This document shows, in pieces, positions 10,001 to 18,538 of a stretch of DNA of 64,000 nucleotides (positions within the stretch are counted from its first letter, which is position 1; each line of letters opens with the position of its first letter). The notes below the pieces were generated by a model. That model worked only from the letters and a program-made list of their open reading frames with translations. It was not told the origin of the DNA and searched no databases. This DNA is from Chryseobacterium sp. E1. GTDB taxonomy: Bacteria; Bacteroidota; Bacteroidia; Flavobacteriales; Weeksellaceae. Position numbers and translations under genes: made by a program. Where the stretch lies: the NCBI GenBank assembly GCA_019203745.1, contig CP078104.1, positions 2,454,501 to 2,518,500 on the forward strand, read 5' to 3'.

Positions 10001-10411
10001 ATGAAAAAACAAATCTTAGCAGCTATTGCAGTTTCTGTATTGGCAGTAGCCTGCACAAAATCAACGACAAAAACTGAACAGGTAGAGAATCCTGACGGGT
10101 CAACCACCACTACAACTACTACCGTGACAGAAACCTCTTCCGGAGTTGATACTTCCAAGATCAATAAAGCCAAAGAAGATGTGAAAACAAAAGTAGACGA
10201 AGCCGGGAATAAAATAGATGATGCCGCTCAGAAAGCTAAAGATAAGATTGATGCTACAGCGGATAAAACCAAACAGGATCTTAATAAGGCAGGTCAGGAT
10301 ATCAAGAACGAAGCCAATAAAGTAGGGAAAGATGCTAAGGAAGCTGCAAGAAAAGGAGCTTCAAAAGTAGAGGAAGCAGCTAAAAAAGTACAAGAGGACT
10401 TAAGCAAATAA
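10001..10411 (+). CDS. Lipoprotein with long amphipathic helix
   Basis: 136 residues, intact. A lipobox (SVLAVACTK, Cys at 18) is followed by a Thr-rich linker (a run of about eight threonines) and then a long Lys/Ala/Asp-rich helix with 11-residue-like periodicity (VKTKVDEAGNKIDDAAQKAK and so on). This composition resembles apolipoprotein-like or LEA-like helices that lie on membranes or protect proteins under stress. It is closed by a strong terminator. I cannot assign a precise role. Confidence 0.75.
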   Translation: MKKQILAAIAVSVLAVACTKSTTKTEQVENPDGSTTTTTTTVTETSSGVDTSKINKAKEDVKTKVDEAGNKIDDAAQKAKDKIDATADKTKQDLNKAGQDIKNEANKVGKDAKEAARKGASKVEEAAKKVQEDLSK

Positions 10412-10418
10412 AAAATGA

Positions 10419-10447
10419 AAAACCGCAGTTTGAGCTGCGGTTTTTTT
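10419..10447 (+). terminator. Intrinsic terminator
   Basis: AAACCGCAG pairs with CTGCGGTTT with a short loop, followed by a T-run. A preceding A-run makes it usable from the minus strand too, where the GH3-family gene ends at 10461. Confidence 0.85.
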
Positions 10448-10460
10448 ATATTTAAAATCC

Positions 10461-11974
10461 TTACCTGTTGAGTTCCAGCAAAGGATCTATGTACTCTCTG
10501 TCATTGCTCAGTCTGGGAACTTTGTTCTGGCCACCCAGTTTACCTTTGGATTCCAGCCAGTTGTAGAATAAATTATCTTTAGCAATATGAACGATCGGTC
10601 TTCTGAGTGTCATATTGTTGTATCTTTTGGCTTCGTAGTCTGAATTTATTTTCTTTAAATGCTGGTCGAAAGCATCGATAAAACGATCCAGATCATCAGG
10701 ATGCTGACTGAATTCAAATATCCATTCATGGGCGCCACCTTCGTTTTCCTTCATGAAAACCGGAGCCCCTGTGAAATCTGTGATCTGTGCGCCGGTTAGC
10801 TCACATGCTTTAGACAATGCAGATTCTACATTTGTGATCATCAGTTCTTCGCCAAAGGCATTAATATAATGCTTGGTTCTGCCCGTTATTTTTATTCTGA
10901 ACGGATTGGTTGAAGTAAATACTACCGTGTCACCAATCAGATATCTCCATAAACCTCCATTGGTGGTAATCACCATTGCGTAATTTTTTCCAACTTCCAC
11001 ATCCTCAAGACTCACTACTTTCGGATTGGAAAAATGGAACTGATCCATAGGGATAAATTCATAGAAAATTCCGTAATCCAGCATCAGCAGCATTTCATCA
11101 CTATCGGATCTGTCCTGTATCCCAAAGAAGCCCTCAGAAGCATTGTAAATTTCGTAGTAATTGATGTTTTTTCCGATGATCTGCCTGTATTGTTCCCTGT
11201 AGGGCTTGAAGCTGATTCCGCCGTGAAAAAACACCTCAAGATTCGGCCAGAGCTCAGAAACATTGTTAACGCCGGTTTCCTTCAGAACTCTTTGTAAAAG
11301 AACCATCATCCAGCTTGGAACGCCCAGAATGCTTCCCACATCTTCATTCTTTACTTCAGAAGTAATGGCTCTCAGTTTGCTTTCCCATTCTCCCATCAAA
11401 GAAACTTTTTGCTTGGAGTGGTGGTAATTTCTACCCAAAACGGAAGGTTATCGATTAAAATAGCTGATAAATCGCCAAATTTTGTATTAAAATCTGCATA
11501 CAGCTCAGAGCTTCCTCCCAAACGCAGGTTTTTATAATTGAAAAGCTGATTTTCAGGATGGTTGTTGGCGTAAACAGACACCATGTCTTTTCCGGCTTTC
11601 ATATGGCAATATTCCAGGCTTTCTGCAGAAATAGGGATGAATTTGCTCTTGGCATTCGTAGTTCCTGAAGATTTTGCAAAATGTTTGATATAACCTGGCC
11701 AGCTTATATCTTTTTGCCCCTGTCTTGCCTTTTCAATATAAGGTTCAAAATCTTCATACGTTACAATCGGGACTTTATTTTTAAAATCCTGATAGCTTGA
11801 AATAGAGTTGAATCCGTAAAGTTTACCGTATTCAGTATCTTCCGCATGAAACAGCTGGGAAAACAATATACCTTTCTGTGTCTCAATGGGATGGTCCATG
11901 AAATTCTGGATCTGGTCTATCCTCTGACGGATGAACCAGTTGACTACTGTATTGAAAAGTGCCTTGGTTGCCAT
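10461..11974 (-). CDS. GH3 auxin-responsive promoter family protein (adenylating, acyl-amido synthetase-like)
   Basis: About 504 residues with one frameshift near 11400. It belongs to the GH3 branch of the ANL adenylating enzymes: the ATP-binding loop HFAKSSGTTNAKSKFIPIS (about residues 100-118), the ATP-ribose/acyl region YYEIYNASEGFFGIQDRSD, the GLWRYLIGDTVVF region and the hinge ITGRTKHYINAFGEELMI. In plants GH3 proteins conjugate acyl acids to amino acids. The bacterial substrates are unknown. MATKALFNTV at 11974 is taken as start. The gene stands alone between two terminators. Confidence 0.88.
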
Positions 11975-11979
11975 TCCAA

Positions 11980-11987
11980 CAAATATA
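11980..11987 (-). promoter_or_regulatory. -7 element very close to the GH3-family start
   Basis: On the minus strand TATATTTG matches TAnnTTTG and ends only five bases before the ATG at 11974. Transcription would start at or within a base or two of the start codon, so the mRNA may be leaderless. Confidence 0.4.
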
Positions 11988-12023
11988 ATGATATTTGAAT
12001 TTTCTGAGAATTTTTTACGGTAT

Positions 12024-12057
12024 TAAATAAAAAAACCGTTACAAAATATGTAACGGT
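12024..12057 (-). terminator. Intrinsic terminator of the bacilliredoxin gene
   Basis: On the minus strand ACCGTTACA pairs with TGTAACGGT, followed by TTTTTTT. It starts 23 bases after the stop at 12080. Confidence 0.85.
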
Positions 12058-12079
12058 CTGGTATTTAATATATTGTTTA

Positions 12080-12489
12080 TTAGCAATATTCGTCATAAGC
12101 AGCCTGAAGGTTTGCTGCGATAGCGCCTGCTGGGTTTCCTTCAATGTGGTGTCTTTCCAGCATGTGAACCAATTCACCGTCTTTGAAAAGTGCTACACAA
12201 GGAGAGCTTGGAGGAAAGGCGCAAGGTGTTTTCTTGCTTCTACTACTGCTTCAGTATCAAATCCTGCAAAAACAGTAGTTAAATGATCAGGTTTTTTATC
12301 TCCTGTCAAAGAGTATACTACTCCAGGTCTTGCAGCTCCGGCAGCACATCCGCATACGGAATTGATCACCAATAATGTAGTACCTGACTGCTTTAAAGCC
12401 TCTTCTACCTGAGCTGGCGTTGTCAAATCCTGAAAACCTTTATCTGTAAGTTCTGCCTTCATTGGCATTACTAAATCTGTTGGATACAT
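12080..12489 (-). CDS. Bacilliredoxin of the BrxA/BrxB (YphP/YqiW) family
   Basis: About 136 residues with one frameshift near 12215. The diagnostic redox motif CGC is present in VINSVCGCAAGAARPGVV (about residues 45-62), followed by DHLTTVFAGFDTEAV and PSSPCVALFKDGELVHMLER, ending YDEYC. In Bacillus this thioredoxin-fold family removes bacillithiol from modified proteins, and many Bacteroidota carry both the family and the thiol pathway. It is a single-gene unit with its own promoter (TAACTTTG at 12511-12518 on the minus strand) and terminator. Confidence 0.9.
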
Positions 12490-12510
12490 ATATTTTGTTT
12501 TTTATCAGTA

Positions 12511-12518
12511 CAAAGTTA
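12511..12518 (-). promoter_or_regulatory. -7 element for the bacilliredoxin gene
   Basis: On the minus strand TAACTTTG matches TAnnTTTG, 22 bases before the ATG at 12489. Confidence 0.5.
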
Positions 12519-12650
12519 AGCATTTCTTTACGTTTGATCAATATATAATAACTATCAATGGATTAGGCATATAAAATTAACCCAATATTAATACTTCAAT
12601 AATATTCATAAAAATGTGAATTAAAATTAGGTATAATGAAATATTATTAT

Positions 12651-12658
12651 TAAATTTG
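12651..12658 (+). promoter_or_regulatory. -7 element of a small transcription unit
   Basis: TAAATTTG is an exact TAnnTTTG match on the plus strand in an otherwise gene-free gap, 26 bases before a tiny reading frame at 12684. Confidence 0.45.
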
Positions 12659-12683
12659 AAATGATTCTGAAAAACAGACGACC

Positions 12684-12740
12684 ATGAAAAAAACATTTAA
12701 GGCTTTCCCTCAAGCAATCAACCTCTTAAGTACTGTCTGA
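12684..12740 (+). CDS. Possible 18-residue small protein
   Basis: ATG at 12684 opens a frame for MKKTFKAFPQAINLLSTV, a basic, partly hydrophobic peptide, ended by TGA. The frame is preceded by a promoter-like element (12651) and followed about 75 bases later by a strong terminator (12815-12844), so it sits inside what looks like a discrete transcript. A hidden indel could have cut a longer peptide short. The transcript could also be a non-coding RNA. The rest of the 12519-12908 gap shows nothing else. Confidence 0.3.
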   Translation: MKKTFKAFPQAINLLSTV

Positions 12741-12814
12741 AAAAGGTAGTAGTTAATTTTCTTCTTCAGTTTTTAAATAAAGCTGAATAACAAACTTTAA
12801 TATCCAAAGAAAAC

Positions 12815-12844
12815 GAAGCCCGGAACTGAACAGTTCCGGGCTTC
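12815..12844 (+). terminator. Strong GC-rich hairpin closing the small transcription unit
   Basis: GAAGCCCGGAACTG and CAGTTCCGGGCTTC form a perfect 14-bp stem with an AA loop. The T-run after it is short (TTCT), so it may act as a processing or stabilising hairpin rather than a strict intrinsic terminator. It may also serve the minus-strand neighbour. Confidence 0.6.
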
Positions 12845-12908
12845 TAATCAAATCGATATGCAAAGGTTGTATATCCTTAGTTATGGACTGTGATACATAC
12901 TGATCACA

Positions 12909-13355
12909 TTATGAAAGCAGCTTTTTGGCCATCTCGGAAATACTTTTTCCGTCTGATTTTCCGGCTAATGTTTTTGAAGCAATTCCCATTACCTTTCCTA
13001 AATCTTTGACAGATTCAGCTCCGGCTTCTGAAATAATATTCTTCATTTCTGCTTCCAGTTCTTCTGCAGTAAGCTGTTTGGGTAAGAATTGCTCAATGAC
13101 TTTCATCTGCGCATCTTCCACTTCAGCCAGGTCATTTCTTCCCTGTGCAGTAAACTGATCGTAAGAATCCTTACGCTGTTTTACCATTCTCTGAAGAATA
13201 GCAATTTCCTGTTCTGCTGTCACTTCCGCTCCTATAGCTTCGGTTTTCAGCAATAATATCTGTGATTTTACAGCACGAAGAGAATCCAAAGCAACTTTGT
13301 CTTTAGCTCTCATCGCTGTTTTTATAGCTTCGTTTATTGTATTTTCTAAACTCAT
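12909..13355 (-). CDS. yqeY: GatB/YqeY-domain protein
   Basis: 148 residues, intact. The helical YqeY domain is recognisable (INEAIKTAMRAKDKVALDSL, LPKQLTAEELEAEMKNII, DLGKVMGIASKTLAGKSDGK). In GatB this domain binds tRNA; the role of the free-standing form is unknown. The start at 13355 (MSLENT) is preferred to an ATG 39 bases upstream because the extension runs through the heptad repeat between this gene and ftsZ. In flavobacteria yqeY usually follows ftsZ at the end of the dcw cluster, as here. Confidence 0.9.
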   Translation of the reverse strand: MSLENTINEAIKTAMRAKDKVALDSLRAVKSQILLLKTEAIGAEVTAEQEIAILQRMVKQRKDSYDQFTAQGRNDLAEVEDAQMKVIEQFLPKQLTAEELEAEMKNIISEAGAESVKDLGKVMGIASKTLAGKSDGKSISEMAKKLLS

Positions 13356-13359
13356 GGTT

Positions 13360-13445
13360 TGGGCTTTAGGCTTCAGGCAATAGGCAGTAAGCATTTTGAT
13401 CCGGCTGGCATAGCCTATAGCTTACTGCGTACAGCCTATAGCGTT
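13360..13445. repeat. Degenerate heptad repeats between yqeY and ftsZ
   Basis: The segment reads as 7-base units on either side of a spacer: GGCTTTA GGCTTCA GGCAATA GGCAGTA AGC, then AGCCTAT AGCTTAC TGCGTAC AGCCTAT AGCG. GC recurs every seven bases. The same kind of repeat occurs at 23612-23660 and around 57108-57217. Confidence 0.65.
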
Positions 13446-15360
13446 TAATCTACGTCTTTATTTAAAAATCTGTTTTCTCTGATCTGCATAGAACCGTTGT
13501 TGTCAGACAGATAAGTGTTGATATTCTGGTCTGAAGCATTGGTTCCGTCAATCGAGATATTTTTTTCTTTTGAAAGCCGGAATAGATTCAAATTCACTTG
13601 TGCTGTCAAAGCTCTGATAGCGTGAGTTGAATTCTTTTAATTTATTTCTTCTTTCAATAACTCTGTCCTGATCAATCGTTTTGTTCACAAAAGTGAATTC
13701 TGATTCTTCAGTTTTTGGAGTCTCAACTTCAGCTTTGGTTTCAAAAGTTGATCTGATCTCGGCTTTCGGCTCTTCCTGTTTCTGGTAGAATGTTTCAATT
13801 TTCTGAGCAGGTTCTGCTACCGCACTTGTGGGAGCATTAAATTCCGCCTTAGGCTGTCCGAAATCATTTTTAGGTTCATTTCTGGTCGGCTCATTCACGA
13901 AGAAGCTGAATTCAACAGGTTTTTCCTCTGAAAAAGAGTTGTTGAATGTGTTCCCGGACTGAGGTTCATCTTTTTATTTTCAAAATCAAATGAGAAAGAC
14001 TGGATCTCAAGATCATTCGGGTCATCATTTTCTTCATCCACAGAGAATAAACTGTATGCATCCTGCTGATTTTCTTCCTCATTTCTCCAGTTTTGTTCCG
14101 GAGTATTGATGATATCTCCTTCTTTATCAGAGAATTTTATTTCTGTTTTAATCTCTTCTTCCTCAATGATCATTTTTTTTTCAATAGAGGTAACCTTGAA
14201 CTGCGGAGTATCATGGTCTTCATCATCTAATCTGAAATGACTGCTTCTGCTGGAATCAGAGGTTACTTCCGGAGCTGTTTCTCTTTCCTCTCTGGTTTTG
14301 AAAGGGGAAGACTTCGGAGTTTCAAAACTATCATTAAGGTTAATTCTGATCTTTTCCGTAGGACCTGCAAATTTCTTATTCTCGTTGGAGAACCCTGTTG
14401 CGATAACAAGAACGCTTACTGCATCTCCCAATTCTTCATCCGCACCCACTCCGAAGATGATATCAGCGGTATTTCCAGCTTCCTTCTGGATGTGGTCCAT
14501 AATGATACCGATCTCATCCATGGTCACTTCTTCGGCTCCACTTCTGATCAGCAATAGAACGTTTTTGGCTCCTGTAATCTTATTATCGTTCAATAACGGA
14601 GAATCTAAAGCTTTTCTTACCGCTTCTTCAGCTTTGTTTTCACCTGAAGCTGTTCCTGTAGACATCAGAGCGGTACCGGAGTTCTGAAGTACGGATTTAG
14701 CATCTCTGAAGTCAATATTTACATCAAAGTAACCTGTAATAACCTCCGCCATACCTTTGGCAGCATTGGCTAATACTTCATCCGCTTTTGAGAATCCCTG
14801 TTTGAATCCAAGGTTTCCGAATTGCTGTCTTAATTTATCGTTGTTGATTACAATCAGGGAATCAACGTTGTTTTTTAATTTATCAAGACCGTTTTCAGCC
14901 TGCTCCAATCTTCTTTTACCTTCGAAGCTGAAAGGAACGGTTACGATACCTACGGTAAGGATGCCCATGTCTTTTGCTACTTTTGCAATAACAGGAGCTG
15001 CTCCGGTACCGGTACCACCACCCATTCCGGCTGTGATGAACACCATTTTCGTGTTCTGGCCCATAGCTGCCTTGATATCTTCAATACTTTCAATGGCTGA
15101 TTTTTCTCCTACTTCAGGATCAGCACCAGCCCCGAGACCTTCTGTAATAGAAGTTCCCAGCTGTACTTTATTGGCTACCGGGTTATTATCTAAAGTCTGG
15201 GCATCTGTATTACAGATCACGAAATCTACCCCGTGAATTCCTTTCTCGTACATGTGCTTCAGAGCGTTGTTTCCACCGCCCCTACACCAATTACTTTTAT
15301 GATGGATGAATTTCCTTTTGGCAAATCAAATGAAAATCCTTGTGTACCTATATTTTCCAT
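13445..15360 (-). CDS. ftsZ: Cell division protein FtsZ
   Basis: About 638 residues after repair of three frameshifts: in the G-run at about 15275, near 13972, and in the A-run at about 13565. It starts MENIGTQGFSFDLPKG. The GTP-binding tubulin signature GGGTGTG is intact in TAGMGGGTGTGAAPVIAKVA, and the T7 loop NVDIDFRD-type sequence reads VNIDFRDAKSVLQ. A long acidic linker follows (to about residue 590). The C-terminal peptide SIPAFKRK is not terminal: with the A-run repaired, about 38 more residues follow, ending RFLNKDVD. The stop seen at 13548 would drop this tail. It forms the division ring together with ftsA and ftsQ upstream. Confidence 0.95.
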
Positions 15361-15442
15361 AACTATACTTTTAATAATTATAATTAGTAATGATTAATGA
15401 TAAGAAAAAATTGCCAATTGCTTATCATTCTTCATTTATAAT

Positions 15443-16825
15443 TTACTCTACTTCTTCAAAGAATTTTTTTACTTTTTCCATAAGCGACTGTCCGAAAGTC
15501 AGTTTCGCTCTTCTGTTCTCCTGCTGTACGTTTTCTACAGGCTGTTCCTGAACCGCTGCTGCCTGCTGAACCGGCTGAACGGTTTCTGTCTGTGTAACAG
15601 CTGTTTCCTGCTTAGGTTGCTCAGTGACTGCTTCAATGGCTTCATCAGCATTCTGCTTTTTGTCTCTGATCTTTAAACTTTCCATCAGTAATCCGATAGA
15701 TGTAGCAAATTCAGGGCCTTTCAGGTACTGATTTTTATCGTTGGCGATATATTCATTGGCAAAACCGATTCTGCTGTCAAAACCTGTGGTATAATTGGCC
15801 AGCTGGCGAAGGTGTTTCAGGTTTGAACCACCACCGGTAAGAACAATGCCTGCGATAAGCTTTTTCTTTTGTTCAAAGGCTCCATAAGCTTTAAGCTCTG
15901 TATTGACCATTTCAAGAACTTCTTCTACTCTCGCATTGATGATCTGTGCTAAAGTTTTTAAAGAAATTTCTTTGTCCGGTCTGCCGTGAAGGCCCGGAAT
16001 CGTTACAAAAGTACTGTCTTTTTCCAATTCAGGAACAGCCGAACCGAATTTTACTTTCAATTGTTCTGCATGTTTCTCAATAATGGAACAGCCTTCTTTG
16101 ATATCTTCTGTAATAATTCCGCCACCGTATGGAATGACACAGGTATGGCGGATGATATTGTCTTTAAAGATTGCAATATCTGTGGTACCACCACCAATGT
16201 CAACAATAGCCACACCGGCTTCTTTTTCTTCTTTGGTAAGAACAGCTTCTGAAGACGCTAAAGGCTCCAGGGTAAGGGCTTCCATTTCTAATCCTGCCTC
16301 ACGGACGCATCTTGCTATATTTCTGATGCTCCCCATCTGTCCTACAACAACATGGAAGTTGGCCTCTAAACGTTTTCCGTGCATCCCAACAGGTTCCTGA
16401 ATTTCTCCTTCGGAATCCACTTTATATTCTTGAGGAAGTACGTGGATAATTTCTTCTCCAGGAAGCATTACCAGTTTTTTCACCTGATCTTTTAATGCTT
16501 CAATGTCGTCGTCTGTAATAAATTTATCCGGATGTTCACGCATAATATAATCGGAGTGCTGCAGAGAACGTATGTGTTTTCCTGCAATACCTACCGTAAC
16601 TTTGCGGATAGGAACTCCGGCACTGGATTGTGCCTCGGATACTGCAGCCTTGATTGAATTAATGGTTTGTGAAATATTATTCACAATCCCTTTATGAACA
16701 CCAAGACTTTTAGCTTTTCCTACACCGAGAACTTCTATTTTCCCGTGTGCATTCCTTCTTCCGACAATCGCGACTATCTTTGTTGTCCCGATGTCCAGAC
16801 CTACTGAATACTCTTGATTTTCCAT
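15443..16825 (-). CDS. ftsA: Cell division protein FtsA
   Basis: 460 residues, intact. It is an actin-like ATPase: phosphate 1 motif VGLDIGTTKIVAIVG, the 1C domain, phosphate 2 motif VAIVDIGGGTTDIAIF and the adenosine motif IVLTGGGSNLKHL. After about residue 385 comes a Gln/Val-rich linker and then a C-terminal amphipathic helix (SLMEKVKKFFEEVE), the membrane anchor that ties FtsZ to the membrane. It lies between ftsQ and ftsZ in the same orientation. The 82 bases to ftsZ hold nothing notable. Confidence 0.96.
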   Translation of the reverse strand: MENQEYSVGLDIGTTKIVAIVGRRNAHGKIEVLGVGKAKSLGVHKGIVNNISQTINSIKAAVSEAQSSAGVPIRKVTVGIAGKHIRSLQHSDYIMREHPDKFITDDDIEALKDQVKKLVMLPGEEIIHVLPQEYKVDSEGEIQEPVGMHGKRLEANFHVVVGQMGSIRNIARCVREAGLEMEALTLEPLASSEAVLTKEEKEAGVAIVDIGGGTTDIAIFKDNIIRHTCVIPYGGGIITEDIKEGCSIIEKHAEQLKVKFGSAVPELEKDSTFVTIPGLHGRPDKEISLKTLAQIINARVEEVLEMVNTELKAYGAFEQKKKLIAGIVLTGGGSNLKHLRQLANYTTGFDSRIGFANEYIANDKNQYLKGPEFATSIGLLMESLKIRDKKQNADEAIEAVTEQPKQETAVTQTETVQPVQQAAAVQEQPVENVQQENRRAKLTFGQSLMEKVKKFFEEVE

Positions 16826-16908
16826 TTTTATATCGATTTGATTTTTTCTACTTTTTCCTTGATAGGATTTTTTCTATTTTGTGTTAAATAGTCTTTATGT
16901 GACTCTGT

Positions 16909-17883
16909 TTATTCTATTTTCACCTTTGGTTTGGGCTTTGGCTTGGACTGTGCCGGGGCCGCTGTTTTTTTCTCTGTCTTTTTGTTTCCTTTGTATGTGT
17001 TTTTGGTTTTGTGCTTTCTTTGGGTTTAGCCGCAACTGAACTCACTTTTTTGCTTCCGCTGTCTTTGGCTTTACTTCCGCTTTTTAGGAATAACTGTGGG
17101 AGTAGGAGCTTTTGCCAGTTCCAGCTTTCCGGCTTTAAGAAGACTGTCATTTTCTTTAAAGTAAGGGTTCAGGGTGGTGACAATCTGATTCTGATATTTT
17201 ACAGAAACCATGCTATACTTTTGCGGATCCTGATACACCAGGTATTTTTCTACAAAAGTTTTAAATCCTTTTACTTTAAAATCAATATTATCTAAATCTC
17301 CGATTTCTACTCTGTAATTTCCTTCACTTGTCAGAAGATTATAGCTGTCTTTATATTTCGAAATTCCGATAAAGTATTTTTTACTGAAATCATCTTTATC
17401 AATTTTTTCAACAAGTTCTGCCAGTTTCTCATACTCATCAGGCTGTACATTACCGGTTATCAGCATACAAGGATGAGAATAGGTTCTTGAAGTAGGGAAT
17501 TCTATTCCTTTTTCATCCACATAAAAATCTTTTCCATCTTTATTGAGCCTGAAAACCGGAACTCTCTGTTTGATATCCAGATTAAGTTTTCCGTTTAAGT
17601 TTAGATAGACATTTGCACTGTCAACAGCCGGAAGAGCATTGATCTTTTTTTTCTAAAGAGGGAATATTAAGATCTCCAACTTTTCCTGAGGGGTTTTCTT
17701 TTTCACGATTTCTCTGATGTCTTTCTCGTCTACAAAATACACCGGAGTCTTTTCGCTCATTTTTACAGAAATCTTATTGTCCGTAATCTTCTGGCTGCTG
17801 AATCTCTTCAAGGAGAAACTCAGTAACAATCCCAGGATGATTACCGTAACAACAATTTTTAATATTCTGTATTTATTTTTCAT
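16909..17883 (-). CDS. ftsQ: Cell division protein FtsQ/DivIB
   Basis: About 325 residues with three frameshifts (near 17653, 17090 and 17000). A short cytoplasmic start and one membrane helix (ILKIVVTVIILGLLLSFSL, residues 8-26) precede a POTRA-like region (VYFVDEKDIREIVKKK, ALPAVDSANVYLNLNGKLNL) and the FtsQ domain (RVPVFRLNKDGKDFYVDEKG, LSKKYFIGI-type strands). The tail is a Lys/Pro/Thr-rich periplasmic extension. In the frame favoured by composition it ends KPKPKPKVKIE with stop at 16909. Position between murC and ftsA agrees with the assignment. Confidence 0.85.
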
Positions 17884-17891
17884 ATTTTTTC

Positions 17892-17925
17892 TTTAACGCT
17901 ATAGGCGAAAAGTATTTTTATTTCT
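17892..17925 (+). repeat. Direct repeat, ftsQ-side copy flanking the GxxExxY gene
   Basis: Begins TTTAACGCTAT and matches the segment at 18342-18375 in about 27 of 34 positions without gaps. The two copies bracket the GxxExxY reading frame. Confidence 0.6.
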
Positions 17926-17949
17926 TTTTAACAGAGATTTTTACCCCCT

Positions 17950-18329
17950 TTATAATTTATTTACAACTCGTTTTACCCCATTTTTAAATAAAACTGAATG
18001 AAAATTTAAAATCATTCCTAATCTCAGATCTGTTATTCTCAAATAATTTAAAAGCTGAAAGAAATGATAATCATTAATTTCCGGAACTGCTTTTATTTCA
18101 ATTATTACTTTGTTTTCAATTAATAAATCTACTCTGAACGCTTTTGGGATTTTTAATTCATCATATTCAATATCAATATTTTTTGACTTTCTATGTGTAA
18201 TCCTCTTTTTTCAATTCATAGACCAGGCATTCTTCATATACATTTTCATAAAGGCCTATTCCAAGCGTACGATGTATTTTCATTCCGGCATCGAAAACAA
18301 TACCTGAAATCTCATTTTCTATCGTACAT
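17950..18329 (-). pseudogene. GxxExxY-family protein, broken by two indels
   Basis: Reconstructed length about 127 residues. The restored protein reads ISGIVFDAGMKIHRTLGIGL then YENVYEECLVYELKK, which contains the family signature G-L-x-E-x-x-Y, followed by PKAFRVDLLIENKVIIEIKA and a C-terminal FQLLNYLRITDLRLGMILNF region. The (D)LLIENKVIIEIKA strand resembles PD-(D/E)xK nucleases, a link often suggested for this family. Frameshifts lie near 18200 and just after the ATG at 18329. It interrupts murC-ftsQ and is flanked by direct repeats. Whether it is truly broken or only misread is unclear. Confidence 0.75.
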
Positions 18330-18341
18330 TGTGTTTTTTAT

Positions 18342-18532
18342 TTTAACGCTATGATCGCAAAGGATCTTTATTTTTCCCCGTTCGCAAAGGCGTTTCACTC
18401 AGCTACGGCTTTATTTTTTATAATTTTATTGTTAATTATCTATTATTCCATTTTACTTTCATTGCTGAGTGTAACGTCTCTGCGCCCGTAAATATTTACT
18501 TTTTTAAATTTTCTTTGCGAGCATTGCGTTTA
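18342..18532. repeat. Long imperfect inverted repeat next to the GxxExxY gene
   Basis: Left arm 18342-18403 and right arm about 18464-18532 are complementary: the best part is CGCAAAGGCGTTTCACTCAGC (18383-18403) against the segment 18464-18484 with four mismatches, and the outer part pairs AACGCTATGATCGCAAAG with the complement of CTTTGCGAGCATTGCGTTT. The loop is about 60 bases. The first 34 bases also form the murC-side copy of the direct repeat at 17892. TTTGCG-rich intergenic repeats of this look are common in Bacteroidota. Confidence 0.6.
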
Positions 18533-18538
18533 TTATAC

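Noticed and set aside
12519-12650. Possible hidden tRNA or other structured RNA in the gap before 12651
   Set aside because: No cloverleaf arms or conserved loop sequences could be found; the region is plain AT-rich DNA.
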